Below are positions 6,358-12,203 of a stretch of 12,203 nt of DNA, in pieces. Source of the stretch: an uncultured Lachnospiraceae bacterium (GTDB lineage Bacteria; Bacillota; Clostridia; Lachnospirales; Lachnospiraceae); contig CADCQV010000242.1 of NCBI GenBank assembly GCA_902803625.1, positions 1 through 12,203 of the forward strand. The letters run 5' to 3'. The position numbers were made by a program, and so were the translations under genes. Under the pieces are notes generated by a model, which was not told the origin of the DNA, did not search any database, and saw nothing but the letters and a program-made list of their open reading frames with translations. Every line of letters begins with the position of its first letter. The stretch's first letter is position 1.

Positions 6358-7557
6358 TTAAGCCATTCCCCACACGATCTCCTTATACTTATCGGGGTCT
6401 GTGTCTCCCTCTGTGGAGAACATAAGAACCTTCGAATCCTTATCAAGCAATAGGCTTTTCTTAAGCTCACTGTAAGCGGGATCAAGCATAATGGTGCTAA
6501 GGACTCCCATCCCCACGGCTCCGGACTCGCCGCTTATTACCCTGGGATCTCCCTTTAAGGGTGCGGAAAGCATCCTCATGCCCCTTTCCGCTACCCAGTC
6601 GGGGCAGGAGAGGAAGGCGCTTGCATGATTCCTTAAAATATCCCAGCCTATGGTATTCGGTTCACCGCAGGCAAGACCTGCCATAATGGTAAGAAGATCA
6701 CCGTCAACGATACGGGGTTTGCCGTCACCGGCTTCTGCTCCCTTATAGAGACAGGCAGCAACCTCCGCCTCCATAATGATGAATTTCGGAGGGTTATCGG
6801 GATAGAGATTTGTGAAATAGCCTACCACGGCACCTGCGAGACTGCCCACACCAGCCTGTACAAAAACATGGGTAGGGCGGTCGATACCGATATCCTTAAG
6901 TTCCTCCGACGCCTCACTTGCCATACTGCCGTAGCCCTGCATTATCCAGGAGGGGATCTCCTCATATCCTTCCCAGGCTGTATCCTGAACGACTATACCG
7001 TGTTCGGTCAGAGCAGCCTCCTTTGCGGCGAGGCGCACACAGTCATCGTAATTCAGCTCTTCTATTGTGACCTTTGCTCCCTCACGCGCGATATTGTCAA
7101 AGCGTGTTTTCGTACTGCCTTTGGGCATATGGACCACAGCCTTCTGCTTAAGCTTATTGGCGGCCCAGGCTACGCCGCGGCCGTGATTTCCGTCTGTTGC
7201 GGTAAAAAATGTGGCCTGTCCGAATTCCTTCCTAAGCTCATCACCGGTAAGGTAGTCATATGTCATATCCGACACATCCCTGCCGGTTTCTTTGGCGATA
7301 TACTTTGCCATAGCGAAGGATCCGCCAAGAACCTTAAAGGCATTTAATCCGAAGCGGTAGCTCTCGTCCTTTACACATACGGAGGAAAGCCCGAGATACG
7401 AAGCCATTTCCTTAAGGTCTGCAAGAGGGGTCACCGAGTACTGGGGAAAGCCCTTGTGGAAGGCGAGAGCCTTCTTCACATTTTCAACTGACATGACGGA
7501 CAGCCACCTATCATCGCTTTCCGGCATCTTATTTAAGACCCATTTGATCTTTTCCAT
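6358..7557 (-). CDS. dpaL: 2,3-diaminopropionate ammonia-lyase
   Basis: PLP enzyme of fold type II (E. coli YgeX family) that converts 2,3-diaminopropionate to pyruvate and two ammonia, through 2-aminoacrylate. Using the ATG at 7557 the protein is 399 residues, matching E. coli (398). Signature elements are DESYRFGLNAFK with the PLP lysine Lys75, TDGNHGRG with Asp122, VVQDTAWEGY with Asp192 (the two aspartates are the family's acid/base residues), the glycine loop GVGSLAG and SGESGAVGMGVL. The open frame extends 16 codons further to a TTG at 7605, but AAAGGAG (7569-7575) lies 11 bases before the ATG at 7557 and none serves the TTG, so I chose 7557. A promoter with TTGACA and TATCAT lies just upstream, so this gene can begin a second transcript covering ygeY through hydA. 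Confidence 0.95.
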   Translation of the reverse strand: MEKIKWVLNKMPESDDRWLSVMSVENVKKALAFHKGFPQYSVTPLADLKEMASYLGLSSVCVKDESYRFGLNAFKVLGGSFAMAKYIAKETGRDVSDMTYDYLTGDELRKEFGQATFFTATDGNHGRGVAWAANKLKQKAVVHMPKGSTKTRFDNIAREGAKVTIEELNYDDCVRLAAKEAALTEHGIVVQDTAWEGYEEIPSWIMQGYGSMASEASEELKDIGIDRPTHVFVQAGVGSLAGAVVGYFTNLYPDNPPKFIIMEAEVAACLYKGAEAGDGKPRIVDGDLLTIMAGLACGEPNTIGWDILRNHASAFLSCPDWVAERGMRMLSAPLKGDPRVISGESGAVGMGVLSTIMLDPAYSELKKSLLLDKDSKVLMFSTEGDTDPDKYKEIVWGMA

Positions 7558-7568
7558 TTTACTTCTGA

Positions 7569-7575
7569 CTCCTTT
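7569..7575 (-). promoter_or_regulatory. Ribosome binding site that fixes the dpaL start
   Basis: AAAGGAG on the minus strand, 11 bases before the ATG at 7557. The alternative ATG at 7578 and TTG at 7605 have no good site ahead of them, and starting at 7557 gives the usual family length. Confidence 0.8.
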
Positions 7576-7601
7576 CATAGTGTCAAAATAAAATTCTGAA
7601 G

Positions 7602-7618
7602 CCAAACATTTTGTTTGG
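7602..7618. promoter_or_regulatory. 17-bp palindrome at the dpaL transcription start, candidate operator
   Basis: CCAAACA, three T, TGTTTGG: a perfect 7-bp inverted repeat at 7602-7608 and 7612-7618. It overlaps the predicted start point (about 7616) of the internal promoter, the classic place for a repressor site. As RNA it would form only an AU-rich stem, so a DNA-binding role seems more likely. I do not recognise it as a known consensus (it does not fit cre or Rex boxes). Confidence 0.5.
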
Positions 7619-7622
7619 TTTA

Positions 7623-7651
7623 ATGATATTCCTGTTTTTATCCTCTGTCAA
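7623..7651 (-). promoter_or_regulatory. Internal sigma-70/SigA promoter ahead of dpaL
   Basis: On the minus strand a perfect TTGACA (7651-7646) is followed by exactly 17 bp and TATCAT (7628-7623, five of six). Transcription should start near 7616, about 60 bases before the dpaL ATG. This lets dpaL-ygeY-ygeW-arcC-ridA-hydA be expressed apart from ssnA-ygfK. Confidence 0.75.
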
Positions 7652-7659
7652 TAAGTCAG

Positions 7660-7685
7660 ATACTTCGTATCATTCTGAGAATGAT
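7660..7685 (-). other. Small hairpins just after the ygfK stop
   Basis: ATCATTC and GAATGAT (7669-7685, 3-base loop) form a 7-bp stem 9 bases after the ygfK stop. A second 4-bp stem ATAC/GTAT with loop TTC (7660-7670) shares its edge. There is no T-run after them, so they are more likely to protect or process the ygfK 3' end than to terminate. The AGATACTTCG and TCATTCTGAG pieces faintly resemble the repeat family at 4605-4879 and may be a decayed copy. Confidence 0.35.
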
Positions 7686-7694
7686 AATTAAACG

Positions 7695-10685
7695 TCAGCA
7701 TATAAGATAGGCGTAATCCCCGACAACAGTCTTTATCGCCTCCGAAGCCTCGGGAGATACCTTTTTTATGCCATCAAACCCGAGTTTTTCCGCCTTTCCG
7801 TCCAGCCGGATGAGATACTCATCATTGCCGAGAACCGCGAAGCCGTCATTTTTACTGTTATTAAAGTCTTCTTCACTCCAGAACAGGGTGAACTTATCCT
7901 TATAGGGAGCTCCGTCGTAGGGGCAGAATACCGCGCAGTTTCCGCACTCATTGCACATACCGTCAATATGCAGGATCTCAGCCCCTGCTTTCCCCGGGAT
8001 CCTGAGCATAATATTTGCCCTGTTGGGGCAGACATCCGCGCATACAGCACATACCGTGGGACAGCCGAGGCACCTTTTATCCGGGCTTCCGGAGGTGTCG
8101 GCAGAGACCATACCCTTTCTGTCAAGGTAGGGCTTATCCTGTTCTGCACGGTTTTCCGCTGCATATTTTTCATAATCTATACCGGCTATTTTAGCTGCGG
8201 CCCTTGCTGCATCGGAGACAGCCTCAACAACAGTGGCGGGACCTCTTCTTCCGTCACCCACAGCATATACATTCTCAGCACTGGTGAGCAGGTCCTCATT
8301 GACAACGGGACGTCCCTTTTTGTCAAGCTCTATATTCAGATCTTCATAGAGAGTAGTTTCAACGGCTTCGCCGATAGCCGCGATAACGCTGTCCGCAGGT
8401 ATCTCAACGGTCCTTCCGGTATCGACGGGGGAACGGCGTCCCGATTCGTCTGCTTCCCCAAGCTCCATTACGGAACAGGTAAGTATACCGTCCTTTACCC
8501 CCACAGGAGCAAGGAGTTCCATGAATTCGACGCCGTCTTGAATTGCCTCACTAAGCTCCTCTTCATCGGCAGGCATATAGCGTTTTGTCCTCCTGTAGAC
8601 CAGGCGTACCTTCTCCACACCCTTTATCCGGAGCGCCGCCCTTGCCGTATCCATGGCGGTATTTCCTCCGCCGAGCACTGCCACGTTCTTTCCAAGGGTA
8701 AGGGAATCGGGATCTCTTTTTGCCCTGGTCAGGAATTCAAGCGCATCCATGGCTTCGCCGTACTTAAGGTGCGGATCTCCATGTTTCCAAGCGCCAACCG
8801 CGATTATAATGTCGGTGAAGCCCTGATCCCTAAGCTCACGGATACTCTTTATCTCGGTTCCGGTCCTTACCTCCGCACCGTAGGCAAGGCAGAGGGACTT
8901 ATCCTTTTCTATGGCATCGTCACCTATCCTGAAGGAAGGGATCGCGTGCCTCACTATACCGCCGAGGGTATCCTTACGTTCAAATATGGTGGTGCTTATG
9001 CCTGCCCTCGTAAGGAAGTAAGCCGCCGATAATCCTGCGGGACCGCCGCCTATTACCGCAGCCTTTTTCCCGCTTTTCTTATCCGGGCTCTTTAATGAGG
9101 GAAGGACCTCCTCATAAGCGCTCTTTGCGGCTGAAAGCTTCATATCCCTTATATGAAGGGTCTCCTCGTAATAGTTTCTCATGCACTTGTCGCCGCAGTG
9201 ATGGGGGCAGATCGTTCCGGTGATAAAGGGAAGGGCATTCTTTTCTATTATTATCCGGAGAGCCTTTGCGGCATCACCCTCCTCCATAGCACGGAGATAG
9301 GCGGGAATATCCTGTCCGATGGGGCAGCCCTCCCGGCAGGGGGATGTAAAGCAGTCAAAGAGCGGGAGCTTTTTATCAATATGTCTTTCGGGAAGAGGCT
9401 TAACACTTTTTCTGTAAAGCGGTGAGTCAGCAACACTCTCGTCCAGTTTACGAACCCTGTCCACATTAACGGCACTGAAGCGTCCGGGATCAATACCCTT
9501 AAGGAGATTTCCGATCTGAGTAAACCTTTCATATCCGCCGGGCTTAAGAACATTTGTAGCCATTGTAACGGGCCATATTCCAGCGTCGAATAATTCCTTT
9601 ATATTCTGTAAAACTGCGCCGCCCGAATAGGATATACGTAAGCTCCCGTTAAATTCCTCTGATACCTTCCTTGCAAGGTGGATAGTAAGAGGAAAGAGTG
9701 AGCGGCCCGCCATATACATCTCTTCACTCGGGAGTTCCCGTGCCTTCACATCAACGGGGAAGGTATTGGTGAGCTTGATACCGAATTCCAGATCCTTTTC
9801 CCCGGAAAGGGCGATAAGTCTCTTAAACATAGGCACCGCATCGGACCACTGGAGATCCTCCTTAAAGTGGTGGTCATCAAAGGCCACATAATCAAAGCCG
9901 AGACTGTCGAGACGCTCTCTCGCATAGTCGTAGCCAAGGAGGGTGGGGTTACACTTTATGTAGGTGTGGAGCTTCTTCTCGCTTAAGAGATAAGTCGCTA
10001 TCCTCTCTATCTCATCCGGGGGACAGCCGTGAAGTGTTGACTCGGTGATGGAGGAGGAGATATTGGAGGAGATGCCCTTTACGTATGCTTCATCGACGTT
10101 TTTGAAGCGTCCGAGGTTTGAAAGAGCCCAGTCTATTGCTTCCTTAAAGGCTTCCGTATCCTTTGCCTCCTTCATATCCTCGATGTATTTATCGATCTTT
10201 TCCGATTTTATGCCTTCAAGGTCGTAGCCCACCGACATATTGAATACAAAGGCATCGGGGTTTCCAAAGCCGTATTCCTTTGCCAGAAGCTTGCAGGCGA
10301 CCCAGGCGTGAACGTATTCACTGAAGGCCTCCGGAACCGTAAGCTCCGTTGACCACTCACAGTTATAGCACTCATCCCCCGCGGTGATACAGGGCTTATT
10401 TACGCACTTTGAGAGCTCTTCACCGTCCATCACCTGTACGGTTTTCAGCTCGAAGAACCTGGAGCCCGCCACATAGGATGCCACTATATTCTGTGCTAGC
10501 TGGGTATTCGGTCCCGCAGCGGGACCGAAGGGAGACTCCAGAGCCTCCTTAAATATCGGGAAGGTAATGCCTGTGTCATGCTTTACAAAATGCCGTACAC
10601 CGAAAATACTTCCCTGCTCAGAGTATTCTTTAAGTATCCATTCCATCAGATGCTTAAAGGACATTGGCCTCATAATATCACTCAT
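7695..10685 (-). CDS. ygfK: YgfK, large Fe-S flavoprotein reductase (annotated as putative selenate reductase subunit)
   Basis: Cytoplasmic multidomain oxidoreductase, 996 residues from the ATG at 10685; E. coli YgfK is about 1030 and also begins M-x-DIMRP. Order: a dihydroorotate dehydrogenase-like TIM barrel (about 1-430, with GPAAGPNTQLAQN and STLHGCPPDEIE); a GltD-like domain with six cysteines (445, 450, 454, 493, 497, 501) for Fe-S clusters; an FAD site GGGPAG near 547; an NAD(P)H site GGGNTAMD near 672; a second FAD motif AVGDGRRGP near 810; and a C-terminal ferredoxin domain with CLGCPTVCAVCADVCP (872-887) and CNECGNCAVFCP (911-922). This suits electron flow from NAD(P)H to a barrel-bound substrate. 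The selenate reductase label is historical; recent work links it to anaerobic urate or 8-oxopurine reduction. An in-frame TTG at 10715 overlaps the ssnA stop but has no suitable ribosome site, whereas AGGAGG precedes the chosen ATG. Confidence 0.94.
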   Translation of the reverse strand: MSDIMRPMSFKHLMEWILKEYSEQGSIFGVRHFVKHDTGITFPIFKEALESPFGPAAGPNTQLAQNIVASYVAGSRFFELKTVQVMDGEELSKCVNKPCITAGDECYNCEWSTELTVPEAFSEYVHAWVACKLLAKEYGFGNPDAFVFNMSVGYDLEGIKSEKIDKYIEDMKEAKDTEAFKEAIDWALSNLGRFKNVDEAYVKGISSNISSSITESTLHGCPPDEIERIATYLLSEKKLHTYIKCNPTLLGYDYARERLDSLGFDYVAFDDHHFKEDLQWSDAVPMFKRLIALSGEKDLEFGIKLTNTFPVDVKARELPSEEMYMAGRSLFPLTIHLARKVSEEFNGSLRISYSGGAVLQNIKELFDAGIWPVTMATNVLKPGGYERFTQIGNLLKGIDPGRFSAVNVDRVRKLDESVADSPLYRKSVKPLPERHIDKKLPLFDCFTSPCREGCPIGQDIPAYLRAMEEGDAAKALRIIIEKNALPFITGTICPHHCGDKCMRNYYEETLHIRDMKLSAAKSAYEEVLPSLKSPDKKSGKKAAVIGGGPAGLSAAYFLTRAGISTTIFERKDTLGGIVRHAIPSFRIGDDAIEKDKSLCLAYGAEVRTGTEIKSIRELRDQGFTDIIIAVGAWKHGDPHLKYGEAMDALEFLTRAKRDPDSLTLGKNVAVLGGGNTAMDTARAALRIKGVEKVRLVYRRTKRYMPADEEELSEAIQDGVEFMELLAPVGVKDGILTCSVMELGEADESGRRSPVDTGRTVEIPADSVIAAIGEAVETTLYEDLNIELDKKGRPVVNEDLLTSAENVYAVGDGRRGPATVVEAVSDAARAAAKIAGIDYEKYAAENRAEQDKPYLDRKGMVSADTSGSPDKRCLGCPTVCAVCADVCPNRANIMLRIPGKAGAEILHIDGMCNECGNCAVFCPYDGAPYKDKFTLFWSEEDFNNSKNDGFAVLGNDEYLIRLDGKAEKLGFDGIKKVSPEASEAIKTVVGDYAYLIC

Positions 10686-10695
10686 ACTGTTACTT

Positions 10696-10701
10696 CCTCC
10701 T
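10696..10701 (-). promoter_or_regulatory. Ribosome binding site that fixes the ygfK start
   Basis: AGGAGG on the minus strand, ten bases before the ATG at 10685. It lies downstream of the in-frame TTG at 10715, so it favours the ATG and a protein starting MSDIMRP, which matches the recalled E. coli YgfK N-terminus. Confidence 0.85.
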
Positions 10702-10711
10702 GCTGACTTAT

Positions 10712-12052
10712 TCAATATTCCCTGTTATTCAGATCACCCCAGAGCTTCTTACTCTGCTCCATTGTCCAGGCATTTATCCTTTCCTCGTCGATATCCACAA
10801 ATTCCCTGTCCTTATATATGACCTTACCGTTAATGATGGTAGTCCTGCAGTTCTTTCCCATCATACCGAAAATCATATGTCCGTCGATATTCTCGTTGGA
10901 GAAGGGGGTGAAGGGTTTATAGTCCATTATAATAACGTCTGCGGCAGCGCCCTTCCGGATAATGCCTAAGGGGCGTCCGAAATACTTTCCGGCGATCTCA
11001 CGGTTGGTATCGAAAAGCATCTTTACGGCTTCACCCCAGGCAACATTGGGGAGAGCCGCATTATGCCGCTGTATGATAAGGAAGACCTTTAAGCTCTCCA
11101 GCATATCGTGGGTGTAGGCATCCGTTCCCATACCTACGGGAATTCCCTTTTTTATCATCTGAAGAACGGGGGCGCAGCCGACGGCATTGCCCATATTGGA
11201 TTCCGGATTATTAACCACCATGGTACCGGTCTCTTTGATGATATCCATTTCCGCGGGGCTTACGTGTATGCAGTGTCCGAGGAGGGTCTTTTCACCAAGG
11301 AGTCCGTTGTAGAGCAGGCGGTTGACGGGGCGGCAGCCGTAGTTCCTTAAGCTGTCATATACGTCATTTAATCCCTCCGCGACATGGATATGGAAGCCGG
11401 TCATACCGTCATTTGCCTTAACCATTTTTTCAAAGGTTTTGTCGGATATGGTAAAGAGCGCGTGGCCTCCGAACATAGCCTTTATCATGCTGCTGTTTTC
11501 ATTTTTTGCCCAGGCGGCAAAGTCGGCGTTTTCCTTTATGGCTTCTTCCGTTTTCTCTTCGCCGTCACGCTCGGATACCTCATAGCAGAGACATGAACGT
11601 ATGCCGATCTCGGAAACCACATCCTTTATTGCAAAGAGGGAACCCGGGATCTCACCGAAGCTTGCATGGTGGTCGAATATGGTCGTGACTCCGTCCCTTA
11701 TGCAGTCAAGGACGGTTGCATAGGCGCTGGCCCTTGTGCCGTCAAGGGATAGCTTTCTGTCGATCGCCCACCACATTCCCTCTAATATCTCCAGGAAATT
11801 GGTGGGATTGTTCCCGTCGATGGAGAGACCTCTTGCAAGCCCGGAATAGATATGGGTGTGGGCATTAATGAGGCCCGGCATGATGACTCCGCCGTGGGCA
11901 TCGATAAATTCGGCATCTGGATATTTTTCTTTGAGCTCCGGATAACCACCGGCCTCTTTGATACTGTCTTCTTCGATCACCACCGCACCGTCGGGGTACC
12001 AGGGATTTTCCGGGTCTCTCGTGATCAGCATTCCGTTGCCAATTAAAAGCAT
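10712..12052 (-). CDS. ssnA: SsnA family amidohydrolase
   Basis: Metal-dependent amidohydrolase of the ATZ/TRZ, guanine-deaminase-like group, 446 residues. Metal and catalytic residues visible: His65 and His67 (NAHTHIYSGL), His223 and Glu226 (HIHVAEG), His260 (LGHCIH) and Asp311 (MGTDAYTHD). Composite beta domain strands flank the barrel (LIGNGMLITRD at the start; ADVIIMDYKPFTPF near 371-384). It should hydrolyse a C-N bond of a purine-derived ring or amidine; databases call it a putative selenium metabolism protein only from gene co-occurrence. AAAGGAGGAGG ends five bases before the ATG, an excellent site. It is the first gene of the cluster, transcribed from the divergent region to its right, and ygfK starts 26 bp after its stop; the ssnA-ygfK pair is also adjacent in E. 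coli. The family call is firm, the substrate is not. Confidence 0.93.
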   Translation of the reverse strand: MLLIGNGMLITRDPENPWYPDGAVVIEEDSIKEAGGYPELKEKYPDAEFIDAHGGVIMPGLINAHTHIYSGLARGLSIDGNNPTNFLEILEGMWWAIDRKLSLDGTRASAYATVLDCIRDGVTTIFDHHASFGEIPGSLFAIKDVVSEIGIRSCLCYEVSERDGEEKTEEAIKENADFAAWAKNENSSMIKAMFGGHALFTISDKTFEKMVKANDGMTGFHIHVAEGLNDVYDSLRNYGCRPVNRLLYNGLLGEKTLLGHCIHVSPAEMDIIKETGTMVVNNPESNMGNAVGCAPVLQMIKKGIPVGMGTDAYTHDMLESLKVFLIIQRHNAALPNVAWGEAVKMLFDTNREIAGKYFGRPLGIIRKGAAADVIIMDYKPFTPFSNENIDGHMIFGMMGKNCRTTIINGKVIYKDREFVDIDEERINAWTMEQSKKLWGDLNNREY

Positions 12053-12085
12053 TTAAACCTCCTCCTTTCATGGAAAAAAAGTATG

Positions 12086-12114
12086 TTGACTAATTTATCT
12101 ATTATAAATATGAT
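12086..12114 (+). promoter_or_regulatory. Sigma-70/SigA promoter for the divergent plus-strand gene
   Basis: TTGACT at 12086-12091, a 17-bp spacer and TATGAT at 12109-12114: five of six matches to each consensus box with ideal spacing. Transcription should begin near 12121, leaving a leader of about 42 bases before the ATG at 12163. Confidence 0.8.
12101..12106 (-). promoter_or_regulatory. Candidate -10 box for the ssnA-ygfK transcript
   Basis: Reading the minus strand there is a perfect TATAAT at 12106-12101, about 50 bases before the ssnA ATG. The upstream -35 region is poor (TTATGG at 18 bp is the nearest candidate) and no extended -10 TG is seen, which would fit a promoter that needs an activator. 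It overlaps the spacer of the opposing promoter, so the two probably compete for polymerase. Confidence 0.5.
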
Positions 12115-12119
12115 GATTA

Positions 12120-12142
12120 GGACGCCATAAGTCCAAATGGCG
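12120..12142. promoter_or_regulatory. Inverted repeats between the divergent promoters, candidate operator
   Basis: CGCCAT (12123-12128) and ATGGCG (12137-12142) form a perfect 6-bp inverted repeat with an 8-base centre. A second, overlapping one is GGAC (12120-12123) with GTCC (12131-12134). The site covers the expected start point of the plus-strand promoter and the -35 area of the minus-strand candidate, so one bound regulator could affect both. It could equally be an RNA hairpin in the leader of the plus-strand gene. No known operator consensus recognised. Confidence 0.4.
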
Positions 12143-12162
12143 ATAAACGGGGGAAATTATCT

Positions 12163-12203
12163 ATGACAAAAGCACAGATCGACTTTTATTCCCGCCTTGC
12201 AAA
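12163..12203 (+). CDS. Start of a divergent gene, possibly a YheO/DauR-like PAS transcriptional regulator (cut by right edge)
   Basis: Only 13 codons are visible: MTKAQIDFYSRLA. A G-rich sequence (GGGGGA) nine bases before the ATG can serve as ribosome binding site, and an excellent promoter (TTGACT, 17 bp, TATGAT) lies at 12086-12114 on the same strand, so this is very probably a real gene. The short N-terminus recalls YheO-type proteins, which begin with a helix of the pattern FYxxLxxGL before a PAS domain and end in a helix-turn-helix. This family call rests on a dozen residues and on the habit of regulators to be transcribed away from the operon they control, so it is weak. Confidence 0.65.
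   Translation, partial: MTKAQIDFYSRLA

Noticed and set aside
7558..7605. N-terminal extension of dpaL from TTG at 7605
   Set aside because: The TTG is inside the palindrome at the predicted transcript start, has no binding site, and gives a protein longer than the family.
7968..9032. Plus-strand open frame of 354 codons inside ygfK
   Set aside because: Antisense to the conserved FAD, NAD(P)H and ferredoxin domains of ygfK; the translation is not protein-like for any family I know and has no proper start signal.
10686..10715. N-terminal extension of ygfK from TTG at 10715
   Set aside because: It would overlap the ssnA stop and lacks a binding site, while AGGAGG precedes the ATG at 10685 and the protein from there matches the known N-terminus.
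12053..12162. Purine riboswitch in the divergent region
   Set aside because: The AT-rich TATAAT/CTAATCAT stretch superficially recalls the purine aptamer, but the conserved paired stems and loop sequences are absent and the leaders are too short.

Overview
The window looks like part of a chromosome from an anaerobic Clostridia-type Bacillota, possibly Lachnospiraceae. This is inferred from strong AGGAGG-type ribosome binding sites, the mixed Arg AGA/AGG/CGN codon use, the gene set itself and a short GC-rich palindromic repeat family. No rRNA or marker gene is present, so the taxonomy is a guess. Nearly all the DNA is one long minus-strand catabolic cluster.

Layout, in the direction of transcription (right to left): a short divergent promoter region (12053-12162) separates a plus-strand gene cut by the right edge from the cluster. 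The cluster reads ssnA (amidohydrolase), ygfK (large Fe-S flavoprotein reductase), dpaL/ygeX (2,3-diaminopropionate ammonia-lyase), ygeY (M20 metallohydrolase), ygeW (knotted carbamoyltransferase), arcC (carbamate kinase), ridA (enamine/imine deaminase), hydA (dihydropyrimidinase/hydantoinase), then an aldo/keto reductase cut by the left edge. Gaps are small or negative (arcC/ridA overlap 26 bp; ridA/hydA overlap ATGA) except at ygfK-dpaL (137 bp, with a good internal promoter and a palindrome at its start point), dpaL-ygeY (97 bp, with a hairpin) and ygeY-ygeW (311 bp, filled with repeats).

The gene set matches the E. coli xdh/yge/ygf purine region and the gut-bacterial cluster reported in 2023 as needed for anaerobic urate/purine breakdown. 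A working model (inference): an 8-oxopurine is reduced by YgfK, rings are opened by SsnA and HydA, ureido groups are moved to phosphate by YgeW, carbamoyl phosphate is turned into ATP by ArcC, and YgeY releases a product leading to 2,3-diaminopropionate. DpaL then makes 2-aminoacrylate and RidA deaminates its imine form to pyruvate and ammonia. RidA inside the cluster fits this well, because DpaL makes the classic RidA substrate. No xanthine dehydrogenase, selenium-insertion gene or purine permease lies in the window.

The most unusual non-coding element is the ygeY-ygeW gap. It holds several copies, in both orientations, of a palindromic repeat whose arms covary and whose core in some copies is GCGAAGC, a sequence known as an exceptionally stable DNA mini-hairpin, flanked by tandem G-A mismatches.
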